64,000 nt of DNA from Bacteroidota bacterium (lineage in GTDB: Bacteria; Bacteroidota; Bacteroidia; AKYH767-A; OLB10): NCBI GenBank assembly GCA_016714535.1, contig JADKDR010000002.1, positions 558,001 to 622,000 of the forward strand, read 5' to 3'. Every line of letters begins with the position of its first letter. Positions within the stretch are counted from its first letter, which is position 1. The notes below the pieces were generated by a model, which was not told the DNA's origin, searched no databases, and was given only the letters and a program-made list of their open reading frames with translations. The translations under genes were made by a program, and so were the position numbers. Of this stretch, positions 9,528-19,025 are shown piece after piece.

Positions 9528-10026
9528 CGATGAAGTGCCTGTTTAAGATTCATCTTATAGACTTCTTAATGCATAATATGCATTCATCATAGTTCGCTGT
9601 TATGCCCTTCAAATCGTGTATTCAAAAAAAATCTGCTAACAAATTCAAAACATAAATTTTTAGCAGGCTCTAAAAGAGCAAAAATTGTACGGATGGAAAT
9701 CGTTTTTATGAGGCTATTAAATTGGTTCCTATGACTCACATCTTCGTAAATTGCAAATATAGACGTGCCTTAAAAGCAGCCCCCAAAATAAAACAACTAT
9801 TGACTTTCGTAATTTTTTTTCAAAATAAATTTTGACAAATCTTCTTGTTGGTAATTGAATTTTGTTGCTATATTTGATGCACTGCTATTAATGTTGCAGT
9901 TTGCACAAGAAGCAAGATGGATTTAGAAAACAAATTCCATATTATACACTTACGCGAATTGGCTCCGATAATAAGGCGCAGACGAAAACACTAGTTCTTT
10001 AGATTTAAAACTTAATACCCAAAAAA
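9528..10026. other. Intergenic region with probable promoter
   Basis: About 500 bases between the regulator and the secreted protein gene. A TATATTTG box at 9869-9876 fits the -7 element of Bacteroidota promoters; the -33 box is imperfect (GTTG at 9847-9850). It would start a leader of about 140 bases before the ATG at 10027. A 25-codon ORF (9917-9994) in that leader has a basic C-terminus; I cannot say whether it is translated. Confidence 0.4.
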
Positions 10027-11901
10027 ATGAAAACAATATTATTCGCTTTAATTGCATTAGCCATAACTATATATGTTGATGCACAAAGTATTAATGCCAG
10101 GAGCAAACAAGTATTAGCTAACACAAAAGCTAAGAGCAACCGATTAAAAGAAACACTTTCAACTTCGATGAAAAAAAATCCTGTTGCAATAGCCGGAAAA
10201 AAAAAATATGCACCAGGAGTATTTTCTACCTCAGAGTGGATAGTAGGCCATACAGACTATGATCTTCAAACTAACGGTGCTATTTATCCGCGCATTGTTA
10301 ATCATATGAATGGAACAGTTAGCGCCACATGGACAATAATTCCTGATGGGGCTGCCAGCGCAAGCAGAGGAACAGGTTACAATTATTATGACGGAAGTGC
10401 TTGGTACAACAATGTAAATTCCAGAATAGAAAGTGTGAGGACAGGGTTCCCCAGTTATGTTACAACAGGTGCTGGACGAGAGTTGGTTATTGCCCATTCT
10501 TCCTCGCTAGCTAATATGAGCATTTATTATAGAGACACTATTGGAATAGGAGTTTGGCAGCCAGTATTAATATCGGGCGCATACACAGTTACATGGTTCA
10601 AAGCTGCTGTTGGCGGTTTTAACGGTACTAACATACATGCTATTTACATTGGATCTAACATTGGCGATTCACTATATTATTTAAACAGCTATGACAATGG
10701 AAATACCTGGAGCGCCATGTTGAACGTAGTTCCATTAATAAACGGAACTCAGCCTATATGCATAGGAGACAGTTATGCAATCGGTAGTAAGAAATCTAAA
10801 GTTGCTATTACTAAAACAAAGTCCCTCGAAAATTTGTTTTTATATAAATCGCTTGATAGCGGAATTACATTTACACAAAGTGTGCTAGGCAATTTTTTTC
10901 CTGGTGGAAGTTATAATCCGGTTGGAAATATTTCTGATTTTAATGGAAATGGAGTAGCTGATACATTCCCCTCTTCAAGCGGTGATGTTTGCTGCGTAAT
11001 TGATGATTCAGGAGTGGTACATGTTGCGTGGGGAGTAGTTTATCAATGCGACACAAATCTAGCTGATTACCCCTATGTAATGTTTGAAAGAAGTGGAATA
11101 GGATACATAAATGAAACCATGACAAGTCCAGTTTACATTGATGGAGTTAGAGATTGGAATGGAAATGGAAAAATTGATTTAAAGAAAGAATTAGACTCAC
11201 CATGTTCTATAGACGATTTGCCATGGGGGCGTTACGGGAATACTTACACCTGTGCATCACCTTCATTAGCAGTAAAAGATACGCAGGTATTCCTTACCTT
11301 TCAGGCAATAAACGAATTGGCCGATACTAATTATTTTGGCAAATCTTATTTCCAAATATATGCAACAACCTCTGATGATTATGGCAAAACATGGCCTTAC
11401 AATTTATATAATGTTGTGACCAACTCGGGTTATATCGACTCTTCAATTGCCGAGTGCGTTCATGCATCGCTCGCCAAAGAAGTAGATAACAATATTTATA
11501 TGGTGTATCAGCGTGATTTTGCTCCGGGAAATTCTTTAGCAAGTGGCGTTTGTGATTTGCAAAATAACGATCCCATGGCTAATTTGAACGAAATAGTGGT
11601 AGCCTTTGTACCTACCATCGACCTTAGAGTAGGTGCATCTTCATTACTAGATAATAGTAGCAAGTCGCATACGCTAGGCATTTATCCTAATCCTGCTGCC
11701 AATATAATTAATTTCAATGTTCCTGATGAGCTAATAGGCACGGCAACATTGGAAATTTATAATACAATGGGGCAGTTAACTAATCTTGACTTGTTGAGTG
11801 CAAAAAATTATTCAATTGCAAAATTGAAAGAAGGAATGTACTATGCTGTAATCAGGCATAGGGCTATAGTTATAAGGGAAAATTTATCAAAAATTAATTA
11901 G
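10027..11901 (+). CDS. Secreted T9SS cargo, sialidase/BNR-like
   Basis: Exported protein of 624 residues. Residues 1-20 are a signal peptide ending in DAQS. The body has repeated strand patterns with Asp-box-like segments (SYDNGNTWSAM, SLDSGITFTQS, TSDDYGKTWP), as in BNR/sialidase-type beta-propellers, although no sialidase catalytic set is evident. Two stretches, DFNGNGVADTF and DWNGNGKIDL, look like calcium-binding dockerin/EF-type loops. The C-terminus (from LGIYPNPAANIINF, about residue 550) is a type A T9SS sorting domain. It would be secreted across the outer membrane and anchored or released. Function unknown; it may bind a polymer or act as an adhesin. Confidence 0.85.
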   Translation: MKTILFALIALAITIYVDAQSINARSKQVLANTKAKSNRLKETLSTSMKKNPVAIAGKKKYAPGVFSTSEWIVGHTDYDLQTNGAIYPRIVNHMNGTVSATWTIIPDGAASASRGTGYNYYDGSAWYNNVNSRIESVRTGFPSYVTTGAGRELVIAHSSSLANMSIYYRDTIGIGVWQPVLISGAYTVTWFKAAVGGFNGTNIHAIYIGSNIGDSLYYLNSYDNGNTWSAMLNVVPLINGTQPICIGDSYAIGSKKSKVAITKTKSLENLFLYKSLDSGITFTQSVLGNFFPGGSYNPVGNISDFNGNGVADTFPSSSGDVCCVIDDSGVVHVAWGVVYQCDTNLADYPYVMFERSGIGYINETMTSPVYIDGVRDWNGNGKIDLKKELDSPCSIDDLPWGRYGNTYTCASPSLAVKDTQVFLTFQAINELADTNYFGKSYFQIYATTSDDYGKTWPYNLYNVVTNSGYIDSSIAECVHASLAKEVDNNIYMVYQRDFAPGNSLASGVCDLQNNDPMANLNEIVVAFVPTIDLRVGASSLLDNSSKSHTLGIYPNPAANIINFNVPDELIGTATLEIYNTMGQLTNLDLLSAKNYSIAKLKEGMYYAVIRHRAIVIRENLSKIN

Positions 11902-12004
11902 CAACCCATTTAGCACTAGAATAGCAAATAAAAATAATTTCAAACAAATTTTCCGTTGAAAAATTAGTTGATGCTCTTAATTTTTTGAAGAGAAAAAAAT
12001 CGTC

Positions 12005-12415
12005 TCAGCTTTGCTGTGGAAATTTACTTTCATCCATAAAGAAAATTTCCCAGGTATGTCCATCAAAATCTTCTATGGTGCGTAGTTGCATAAAGCCGTA
12101 GTCCTTCATGGGGTTAGGTTCTGTTGCCCCTGCTTTTATCGCACTTTCAGCGGTACGGTTCATTTGTTCCGTTCCCTCTTGCGAAAGCGATAGTAATGCC
12201 GCAATATTGTTTTTGGTATCGGCAATTGGCTTGCTGGTAAATGATGAGAAACGATCTTTATGCATCAACATTACAAAAATGCTTTCGCTATAAATCATGC
12301 ATTTGGCAGTATCGTCACTAAATTTTGGATTAATACTAAAACCCATAGCCTCGTAAAGTGATTGCGACTTTGATACATCGGCTACGGGTAAGTTTATAAA
12401 AATTTGAGTTGGCAT
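12005..12415 (-). CDS. VOC-family (glyoxalase-like) protein
   Basis: Small cytosolic protein of 136 residues with the two beta-alpha-beta-beta-beta modules of the vicinal oxygen chelate fold. QIFINLPVADVSKSQSLYEAMGFS is the usual first module (shown only as the family signature; it spans residues 4-27), and DFDGHTWEIFFMD is the usual C-terminal strand with its Glu metal ligand. It is closest to the uncharacterised PhnB/glyoxalase-like subgroup common in Bacteroidota. Substrate unknown. It ends about 100 bases from the secreted gene on the other strand and precedes nothing obviously related. Confidence 0.85.
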   Translation of the reverse strand: MPTQIFINLPVADVSKSQSLYEAMGFSINPKFSDDTAKCMIYSESIFVMLMHKDRFSSFTSKPIADTKNNIAALLSLSQEGTEQMNRTAESAIKAGATEPNPMKDYGFMQLRTIEDFDGHTWEIFFMDESKFPQQS

Positions 12416-12463
12416 GCGTTAGTTTATTAGAATATTAAATTCTGATTTTCAATTTTCGCTTGC

Positions 12464-13681
12464 CTAGAGGCCTAATAGTTTTTTTGAAGGATCATCGCCA
12501 GCAAACATTAGCTTAATCGGGTCTTCGAGCATTTGCTTTACTTTCACCAGAAAACCTACGCTTTCTCGTCCATCAATAATGCGGTGATCATAGCTTAAAG
12601 CTACATACATAATTGGGCGTACTTCCACTTTGCCATTAATGGCTACCGGGCGCTCAACAATATTGTGCATGCCAAGTATTGCAGCCTGTGGAGGATTAAT
12701 AATAGGGGTAGAGAGCATGCTGCCAAATACACCACCGTTGGTGATGGTAAAAGTGCCTCCCGTCATTTCTTCAATCGTAATTTTTCCATCGCGTGCCTTC
12801 GTTGCTAAGTCCATTATTTGCGATTCTATCATTGCAAGTGTAAGTGTTTCTGCATTGCGTATAACCGGTACCATCAATCCTTTTGGTGCACTTACGGCTA
12901 TGCCTATATCGTAATAGTTGTGATATTCAATTTCTTCGCCATCAATGTATGCGTTTACAGCGGGATACAATTTTAGCGATTCACATACGGCCTTTGTAAA
13001 AAAGGACATAAATCCCAATCCAACTCCATGCTTTTCTTTAAAGGTGTCTTTGTATTTAGTGCGCAAATTCATGATGGCGCTCATATCTACCTCATTAAAA
13101 GTGGTAAGCATGGCGGTAGTATTTTTTACTGCTACCAAACGTTGCGAAAGTTTCTTTCGCAGCATGCTCATTTTTTCGCGTGTTGCAGTTCGTTCTCCGG
13201 TGGTAATAGTAGTATCGGTAGGTGTATATGACGGTGTGTTTTTTGCCGTGCTGCTTACTATATCTTGCTTGGTAATGCGTCCACCTTTACCAGTGCCGCT
13301 CACGCTTTCAACCATAATATTTTTTTCGGTGGCAATTTTTCGGGCTGCAGGCGACAATATTTTTTCTGCCTGAACCCCATTCGTTTTTGATTCCTGCTTT
13401 GGTGCAGATAGCACCTGTTCTTTATTTTCTGCTTTTGCCGGTGCTGCTGCTGCGGTATCTATTGTTGCAACCACATTGCCTACTGCAACGGTTTGGCCTT
13501 CTTCTACAAGGATGTTTAATATTCCATTTGCTTCGGCACTTAGGGTAAGTGTAGCTTTATCACTGTCTATCTCTGCAATTTCCTCATCCTTTTCTACATA
13601 ATCACCGTTTTTTTTAAGCCAACGTGCTATTTGAACTTCGGTTATACTTTCTCCGGGACTCGGCACTTTCAATTCTAACAT
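12464..13681 (-). CDS. odhB: 2-oxoglutarate dehydrogenase E2 (dihydrolipoyl succinyltransferase)
   Basis: E2 core of the 2-oxoglutarate dehydrogenase complex, transferring succinyl groups to CoA. Domains in order: one lipoyl domain (1-75; the lipoylated Lys42 sits in EIDSDKATL), an Ala/Lys/Thr-rich linker, a peripheral subunit-binding domain (about 112-146, LSPAARKIATEKNI ... GRITKQDIV), a second linker, and the catalytic acyltransferase domain (about 175-405). The active-site motif SYDHRIIDGRE lies at 363-373 with catalytic His366. Length of 405 matches SucB. A single lipoyl domain and the PSPGESITEV start favour the succinyl form over pyruvate E2. The E1 gene is not next to it, so the complex is encoded in a dispersed way. 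Confidence 0.95.
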   Translation of the reverse strand: MLELKVPSPGESITEVQIARWLKKNGDYVEKDEEIAEIDSDKATLTLSAEANGILNILVEEGQTVAVGNVVATIDTAAAAPAKAENKEQVLSAPKQESKTNGVQAEKILSPAARKIATEKNIMVESVSGTGKGGRITKQDIVSSTAKNTPSYTPTDTTITTGERTATREKMSMLRKKLSQRLVAVKNTTAMLTTFNEVDMSAIMNLRTKYKDTFKEKHGVGLGFMSFFTKAVCESLKLYPAVNAYIDGEEIEYHNYYDIGIAVSAPKGLMVPVIRNAETLTLAMIESQIMDLATKARDGKITIEEMTGGTFTITNGGVFGSMLSTPIINPPQAAILGMHNIVERPVAINGKVEVRPIMYVALSYDHRIIDGRESVGFLVKVKQMLEDPIKLMFAGDDPSKKLLGL

Positions 13682-13727
13682 GATTATTTATCTATAAATT
13701 TTTGGTGCGCAAAGGTGTGCATTTTTA

Positions 13728-15020
13728 TTACTTGGTCACAGTTATTTTTCCTGAAACCAACCGCCCGTTGACCACCGCTTGATAAACATAACTTCCGTTA
13801 CTAAGGCGCGACACGGGCATGCTTACATTTCCATTAATACGGATATTTTTTTCGTACACCATTTTACCATTGCCGTCTATCAAAACAATGCGACTTATCT
13901 CGTTTTTGGTAGTTGCATTAATAAGTAATGATTGCGTATTGCCATCATAATAAATAGCGATGCCCGCTTCGTTAATTTCACTAAAGCCAATACTTACACC
14001 GGTAGTTGCAGAAGGCACACTGCAATTGTTGCTATCGGTAATTACTATATAATAGCTGCCGGCTACCGTAGGAATAAAAGTAGCATTGGTGCTTAGCACC
14101 AATGTAGGATTAAGCACATTAAACCAGGCATACGTTACATTGGTTGTATTGCATATGAGTGTATCATTTTGATTTATTATCAAATGTATGGTTGGTAGTT
14201 GCAGCTCGGTAATGAAATTGGGCATAAGGATGGTATCGCAGCCAGCTGCATTGCATGCAATTAATTGTACATCAAATGAACCGTAATTGTTGTAGCAAAT
14301 ACTTTGAGGATTTTGCAAAGTTGAGGCAGATGGATTTGCTCCTGTAAATGTCCACAACCACGAAGTTGTATTACCTGAAGATAAATCGGTAAAGTCAATG
14401 CATTGCTTATCGCAAAATATGGTATCGCTGCTGCCGAAGGCTGCCAGTGGCAAGGCATTTGGCGTATAACCAATACAACAATTGCCGCCACTACTCACAT
14501 TGTTTACCCCTTGCCAGCAACCATATTGTGTAAAATGATAGCGCATGGTACCTCCAAAAACCTGCATAAAATAAGCAACTACCTGATCGGGGGTGTTGCA
14601 TCCTCCTTGATTATTAATGGTGTCGCAATCGTAATTGCAAAGAATATTTGGCCACCCGTTTTGCGTTTGAATTGGCGATGGCGGGTAAAATACTATGGTG
14701 TCTGTTCCTTGCGGTGCACCTACAATATTGGTTTGGGTTGGTGTATTGTTGCAATGTTTATTGGTAGTTGTGTAATATCCTGCAAAATGCACTGCCGTAA
14801 TATTATTTACAAAAGGGCCTCCAAGGCTGATGGTAACGGGTTCATAGCTGACCACACCAATTTTCAGGTTAGGAATATTTACATCCACATTAATATTGAT
14901 TTGCCCACCATCGTAGTTACTGTAAATGATAACATTTCCGGTTGTATCGCAAATCTGACTGTTTGCCTTGTCAAACAGAAGCGCCATAAAGGCAATTAGG
15001 AGTAAAGAATATTTATTCAT
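13728..15020 (-). CDS. Secreted T9SS cargo with PKD domain
   Basis: Exported protein of 430 residues. Signal peptide 1-21 (MNKYSLLLIAFMALLFDKANS). Residues 22-190 form a Cys-rich beta domain of unknown type. A PKD domain follows (about 195-275) with the hallmark TTSWLWTFTGANPS and QNPQSICYNNYGSFDVQL. An Ig-like segment and a T9SS sorting domain (about 350-430: IVLIDGNGKMVYEKN, RLSNGSYVYQAVV, VSGKITVTK) complete it. It should be displayed on or released from the cell surface; PKD domains usually mediate protein or carbohydrate contacts. No enzyme motif seen. The gene lies 46 bases before odhB but is functionally unrelated. Confidence 0.85.
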   Translation of the reverse strand: MNKYSLLLIAFMALLFDKANSQICDTTGNVIIYSNYDGGQININVDVNIPNLKIGVVSYEPVTISLGGPFVNNITAVHFAGYYTTTNKHCNNTPTQTNIVGAPQGTDTIVFYPPSPIQTQNGWPNILCNYDCDTINNQGGCNTPDQVVAYFMQVFGGTMRYHFTQYGCWQGVNNVSSGGNCCIGYTPNALPLAAFGSSDTIFCDKQCIDFTDLSSGNTTSWLWTFTGANPSASTLQNPQSICYNNYGSFDVQLIACNAAGCDTILMPNFITELQLPTIHLIINQNDTLICNTTNVTYAWFNVLNPTLVLSTNATFIPTVAGSYYIVITDSNNCSVPSATTGVSIGFSEINEAGIAIYYDGNTQSLLINATTKNEISRIVLIDGNGKMVYEKNIRINGNVSMPVSRLSNGSYVYQAVVNGRLVSGKITVTK

Positions 15021-15158
15021 AAAAAAATCGGTTTAGTTATTTTGGAGCAAATTAATGAAAAAAAACAAAACCAACAATGGTGGACTTTCCTGCAAAAGTA
15101 AACAGGCAATCGTTTATAAAAAATTACCCAATAAGAAAACAAGTTGATGATTAAAAAA

Positions 15159-15188
15159 TTTGGAGGTTATTAATTTTTGTTACTTTTG
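15159..15188 (+). promoter_or_regulatory. Promoter of tRNA-Cys
   Basis: TTTG at 15159-15162, 18-base spacer, TACTTTTG at 15181-15188; the tRNA begins 15 bases further. This is a good match to the Bacteroidota consensus. Confidence 0.75.
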
Positions 15189-15203
15189 CGCTCGTTCAAA
15201 TAA

Positions 15204-15274
15204 GGTCCTGTGGCCGAGTGGTTAGGCAGAGGTCTGCAAAACCCTGTACAGCGGTTCAAATCCGCTCGGGACCT
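15204..15274 (+). tRNA. tRNA-Cys (GCA)
   Basis: Full cloverleaf. Acceptor stem GGTCCTG (15204-15210) pairs with CGGGACC (15267-15273), with one G-T pair. D stem GCC/GGC (15213-15215, 15225-15227). Anticodon stem GAGGT/ACCCT around the loop CTGCAAA, anticodon GCA at 15236-15238. T stem AGCGG/CCGCT with loop TTCAAAT. The discriminator base is T (15274), as expected for Cys. CCA is not encoded. The anticodon stem has an A-C mismatch (15230/15244) and a G-T pair, which is unusual. It has its own promoter and a terminator directly behind it, so it is a single-gene unit. Confidence 0.95.
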
Positions 15275-15284
15275 CAACAAAAAC

Positions 15285-15315
15285 AAAAAACCTCCCATGT
15301 GGGAGGTTTTTTTTT
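15285..15315. terminator. Bidirectional terminator (tRNA-Cys / DUF3108 gene)
   Basis: AAAAAACCTCCC-ATGT-GGGAGGTTTTTTTTT at 15285-15315: a strong CCTCCC/GGGAGG stem with T-runs on both strands. It ends tRNA-Cys transcription on the plus strand and can end the minus-strand gene that stops at 15342. Confidence 0.93.
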
Positions 15316-15341
15316 ATTGCCTGGTTAAGGGGCAGGTATCT

Positions 15342-16154
15342 TTATTTTTTTTCAAGTGCCAATGGATTACTCAATCCGCTAAATTTTTTCAGATCCATTT
15401 TTACTGAGCCTACCATTATCTTGGCTTCAAGTCGGATAGGTATTTTATTTTCATCATCGGTTACCCAAATGGTCATGTCCTCATTATCCTTAAACACACG
15501 GCCTTGCTGCAAAAGCGGGCGTAAGGCAATACACCTAAAGGTTCCTAACCGTGTTTTAACTTTTTGACGACCTATAAAACGCACGTTCAAAGGGATTACC
15601 TGATCGTCTAACCAGGCTTGTATTGGCACTACATCACCTTCTTTAATGCGGTTAAAGTCGATGGTGCGAGCATAGTAGAATGCTGATATTAAATCTTGCA
15701 AATGTTCGGGAGTAGTCATAAGCGATTTTTCGCTCTTCGCGGTATTATTAAAGTGATTAAAATAAACGTTTTGGTTTATCTTATATCCTCCTTCGTCTAC
15801 ATTGCGTATAAAACGCCATGGAATAATGGCCTGTGAGTCAATTACGCTCTCATATTTATCGCGCACTTTAAAAAACAGGTCAAATGTGCCGATGCTGCGG
15901 CCGGTTCCGGTAACTCGATAACAGGTGCGACCAAGGTATGTTTCGGTTTGTGAGTGCACTTCTACTCGGGCTTCACCTGCGTCAATAAAGCCATAGTGCA
16001 GGCGATATTCAAGCACCTCGCCAGGTCGGAATGCTTTGTTGGGATGCGTACGCAAGGGCTCATTTGCCATGACTTGCGTAAGCATGCTAACGATAAGCAA
16101 GATGGTAAGGCTGCTTATGATTTTTGCTGATTTTCGTATTTTACGAAGTACCAT
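15342..16154 (-). CDS. DUF3108 family exported protein
   Basis: Protein of 270 residues with an N-terminal basic region and signal peptide (about 1-30, ending QVMANE). The mature part matches the DUF3108 pattern: FRPGEVLEYRLHYGFIDAGEA at the start (residues 43-63), a middle VRDKYESVID strand, and the late MTIWVTDDENKIPIRLEAKI. These are periplasmic or outer-membrane-associated beta-rich proteins common in Bacteroidota and Proteobacteria; biochemical function is not established. An in-frame upstream context offers no better start. Monocistronic between a terminator and scpB, 103 bases after the scpB stop. Confidence 0.88.
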   Translation of the reverse strand: MVLRKIRKSAKIISSLTILLIVSMLTQVMANEPLRTHPNKAFRPGEVLEYRLHYGFIDAGEARVEVHSQTETYLGRTCYRVTGTGRSIGTFDLFFKVRDKYESVIDSQAIIPWRFIRNVDEGGYKINQNVYFNHFNNTAKSEKSLMTTPEHLQDLISAFYYARTIDFNRIKEGDVVPIQAWLDDQVIPLNVRFIGRQKVKTRLGTFRCIALRPLLQQGRVFKDNEDMTIWVTDDENKIPIRLEAKIMVGSVKMDLKKFSGLSNPLALEKK

Positions 16155-16257
16155 TTCTATTTATATTTGTTAAACGCAATGGTTAAATCAAATCGTATTC
16201 CAACTATGTTTGATAGTACAACAAATGTAAGAAAAGAATGGTTTGTTTAACTCAATT

Positions 16258-16932
16258 TCATACTTCTTGCCCAGCGTCATCGCTTGCCGGAGCGTCAAGT
16301 GTGGCCTCTGATGATGGGTTTTCGGGATTTTCGGCCGCAATACTTAGGGTGGCTGATTCGATATCAAGCATGGCTTCGGCCGGAATTCCTATCGTATTCT
16401 CATCTAGTATAATGTCTTTTAACTTGGGCAAGTCAGCAGAGTCTTTTAGACCAAAGTAATCCATAAAGTTTTTACTCGTAGCATAAACCAACGGCTTGCC
16501 GGGTAGGTCGCTTTTTCCTTCTATTTCTATCAATTCTTTTTCGAGTAGTTTCTGAATGCTGTAGTCGCAACTTACTCCACGAATTTGCTCGATGGCCGCT
16601 TTCGAAATTGGTTGTCGGTATGCAATAATACTTAGCGTTTCGAGGGCAGCAGTACTTAAACGTTTTTTATTTTTTTGTGCTATAAATATTTGGATAGCTC
16701 CATAGAAGGCAGGCTTGCTCAGAAAACGATATCCTCGTGCTATCTCATTTAGACCAAAGCTGTATTCATCATCTTCATACTTCTCGCGAATGGCATCAAT
16801 GCATGATTTCACTTCCTCATCGGTAAGTTCCCAGCCATAAACAGATTTAAGGCAACTTTTTATTTCGTCAAGAGTTATGCTTGTTTCGCAGGCAAATATC
16901 AGGGCTTCTATGTTTTGTCTTAGTAATTCCAT
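16258..16932 (-). CDS. scpB: Segregation and condensation protein B
   Basis: ScpB, the winged-helix partner of ScpA in the SMC condensin that compacts and segregates the chromosome. 224 residues. Seen: LRQNIEALIFACETSITLDEI (start, first winged helix), GLNEIARGYRFLSKP, then the strongly conserved RLSTAALETLSIIAYRQPIS and IEQIRGVSCDYSIQKLLEK (residues 90-135), followed by IEIEGKSDLPGKPLVYATS. The last 45 residues are an acidic, Ala/Pro-rich low-complexity tail that is not part of the fold. scpA is not adjacent. No doubt about the family. Confidence 0.95.
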   Translation of the reverse strand: MELLRQNIEALIFACETSITLDEIKSCLKSVYGWELTDEEVKSCIDAIREKYEDDEYSFGLNEIARGYRFLSKPAFYGAIQIFIAQKNKKRLSTAALETLSIIAYRQPISKAAIEQIRGVSCDYSIQKLLEKELIEIEGKSDLPGKPLVYATSKNFMDYFGLKDSADLPKLKDIILDENTIGIPAEAMLDIESATLSIAAENPENPSSEATLDAPASDDAGQEV

Positions 16933-17283
16933 TTTCTTAAATTTCTGAAGGGATGCGAAGGTAAGTTTTTTTCGAATTTGAATGGGAATTTAGTTTTAAG
17001 GCACAACTAAACGATTAGTTAAAACTCAAGATTGGTGCTGTTTCCTGATTGATATTTTTTCTTCTAGAATTAAAAAGAGTTGTTAAAATGTGCCGTGGAG
17101 TGGCTAAGCAGCAAGTACCAAATAAGGTTGCTACTTGTGTATAAAGGAAAAACAAGTAGCACAAATTTTCGGCCCTGCTTATTAATTCTTATTGAATATG
17201 CCGTGCTTAGAAGGAGGTAAAATGGATACTCCAATTTTATAAACCACTGAAACGTTATTTCAAAACGGATTATTTTTTAGAGC
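16933..17283. other. Intergenic region, no gene seen
   Basis: About 350 bases between scpB and the terminator of the next minus-strand gene. No coding signature or RNA structure recognised. Confidence 0.5.
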
Positions 17284-17312
17284 AAAAAAAAAGCAACCTT
17301 TTCAGGTTGCTT
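17284..17312 (-). terminator. Rho-independent terminator
   Basis: On the minus strand AAGCAACCT-GAAA-AGGTTGCTT followed by a run of T (complement of 17284-17292). It lies about 40 bases behind the stop of the exported protein gene at 17353. Confidence 0.9.
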
Positions 17313-17352
17313 TCCAATGAAGAACTATACAAAAATGGGTTAACGGTTCAGT

Positions 17353-18079
17353 TTATTTGTTTTTAGAAGAGTCTGTATTTGATGCAAAAGAGCCAAAGTC
17401 ATTTCTAAACACAACGGTGTAGTAGTAATCAGGATGGTCTATAGATGCCATTAATAGTCGCAAACCTTCGCCTACCTGATACCATTTGTATTCAACAACT
17501 CCGTAATCATAGGTGGTCTTAATTAGGACAACATTTTGAAAGGTGCCAAATGGGAGCAGCAAACTACCTGAAGCCACGTATTCAGTTTGTACCAAGGCTG
17601 TATTTCCTTTGTGCATCTCAAAGGCATCGGTAAACTTATCACCAACGTTCATTGGTAAGCGCAACAATAGTTGCGTGTCATTGTACTTTACCAGGTTGAA
17701 CGAAAGTTCGGTTGTCACGTTACCGAGGTATTCAAACGTTGATGAGTCTATCCGAAGGTATTCATAGGCAACGCTTTCGCCACCATTCATTATTTTTTTA
17801 ACGTGTGTTGCTTCGGGAAATCCTTTGGTAACGCTTACATCTTTAGGATTTACTACATAAATTTCATCACCATTTGGTTTGAATTTGCTGGCAGCAAAAT
17901 TCCATTCTATGTTGTTTCCTGTCGCTTTCAAATTTTAATCTCTTAAAACTTTCCAAAACCTGCGTCTTAAATTCGGTTTGCAGGCGAAGGCCTTTTTTCA
18001 ACTCGGGGCCTTGAGCAATTGCACTGGCACATGCTATCGCTAGCGCCAGGGTTGATACTACTTTTGATGTTGCTTTCAT
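17353..18079 (-). pseudogene. Exported protein of unknown function, frameshifted
   Basis: Two overlapping frames make one protein. The first frame (from ATG 18079) has a signal peptide, MKATSKVVSTLALAIACASA, cleaved near IAQG, and runs to LESFKRLKF. The second frame (open to 17353) continues NIEWNFAASKFKPNGDEIYVV and the remaining 180 residues of a beta-rich domain ending FASNTDSSKNK. The switch needs one base to be skipped near 17925-17936, where a T4 run (17933-17936) is the best candidate. Merged length is about 241 residues. No family recognised; periplasmic or surface location is inferred from the signal peptide. The gene is single, with its own terminator. Confidence 0.7.
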
Positions 18080-18518
18080 CTTTCTTTTTTTTAATTGGTT
18101 ACTTGTTATGGCTATTGTTTAATTACACGACAAAAGTAGCATGTCGGCATACCCTTAATCAAGGGCGTTATCATCCATTTTACTTTTCAGGGGTTTTCCC
18201 TTGTTGTGAAGGCTACTATATATAGGTGTAATGTGCGGTACGCAATGGTGTATTTGCTCTATTGCCCGGGAAGGCCTTTGACACTAGCTTTACGCATAAA
18301 AAGGGAGACTGAAAAAATACTATTGTAACCGTAATAGTATATGCACTGCAAGAGATAAAGTCAATTCACTACTTCTAGTGATTGACAGGTACTCACACAT
18401 AATGTTTCTTTGCATCGTATTCCTGATACATACACACTCAAAAAGAAAAAGGAAAGGGACTTAATCGAAAAGTGTTACACAACCATTACTAACACTCTTT
18501 TTAAAAGTACAACTTTTG
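18080..18518. other. Intergenic region, no gene seen
   Basis: About 440 bases separating two minus-strand exported-protein genes. No ORF with coding character. The only clear structure is the hairpin at its right end, annotated separately. Confidence 0.5.
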
Positions 18519-18547
18519 AAGGCCGCAACACACGCGGCCTTTTTTTT
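18519..18547 (+). terminator. GC-rich hairpin with plus-strand T-run
   Basis: AAGGCCGC-AACACAC-GCGGCCTT followed by T8 on the plus strand (18540-18547). It abuts the stop codon of the minus-strand gene at 18546. The T-run is on the plus strand, where no upstream gene is visible. It may still act as a 3' stabilising hairpin for the minus-strand mRNA, or end an unseen plus-strand transcript. Confidence 0.55.
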
Positions 18548-18896
18548 ATTTCGTATCCGTAGTGTCGGATTTAGGTTGGGTTCCCGGGTTGCGGCCTATT
18601 TTATAGTTCGGATTTGGCAGTTTCATTACAAGCATGGTGTTTTTGCAGTAAACACATTTGCCGCTATCGCTGGGCGATGTGCCACAATGCGTGCAATATA
18701 ATCCTCCAACTTTGCAAACCTGCATTTTGCAATAACTGCAACGGCCGGCACTGTCTGCAACAAGACTGCAATTGGGACATACATATTTTTCAACCGTTGC
18801 CGCAGCTTTTTTGGTTTTAGCTTGCGCGTTTACATCGGTTGCAAAAGTTAATAAGAAACTTAATACTGCTATCGTAAAAATTCCGGTTAATTTCAT
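18546..18896 (-). CDS. Small exported Cys-rich zinc-ribbon-like protein
   Basis: 116 residues. Signal peptide 1-24 (MKLTGIFTIAVLSFLLTFAT, cleaved at VNAQ). The mature part has four CxxC pairs: YVCPNCSLV, CSYCKMQVC, YCTHCG and CVYCKN, with spacing that suggests two tandem zinc ribbons. A Pro/Thr/Asp tail follows. Such exported ribbon proteins are seen in Bacteroidota, but I know no function. A role in metal binding or redox in the periplasm is inference. Monocistronic. Confidence 0.75.
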   Translation of the reverse strand: MKLTGIFTIAVLSFLLTFATDVNAQAKTKKAAATVEKYVCPNCSLVADSAGRCSYCKMQVCKVGGLYCTHCGTSPSDSGKCVYCKNTMLVMKLPNPNYKIGRNPGTQPKSDTTDTK

Positions 18897-19025
18897 TTCT
18901 GGTTTTTTTATTTTTTTGGCAAATGTATTTTTCTGTTGTTTATTGGAGCATGTAAATGAAATGAATATAATCTATGATTCCAAAAAGCCTATAATTTTGG
19001 CATAAGATTTCTTAGGAGTACGGAT

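Noticed and set aside
9917..9994. 25-codon ORF in the leader of the BNR-like gene
   Set aside because: Possible leader peptide, but without conservation data it cannot be told from chance.
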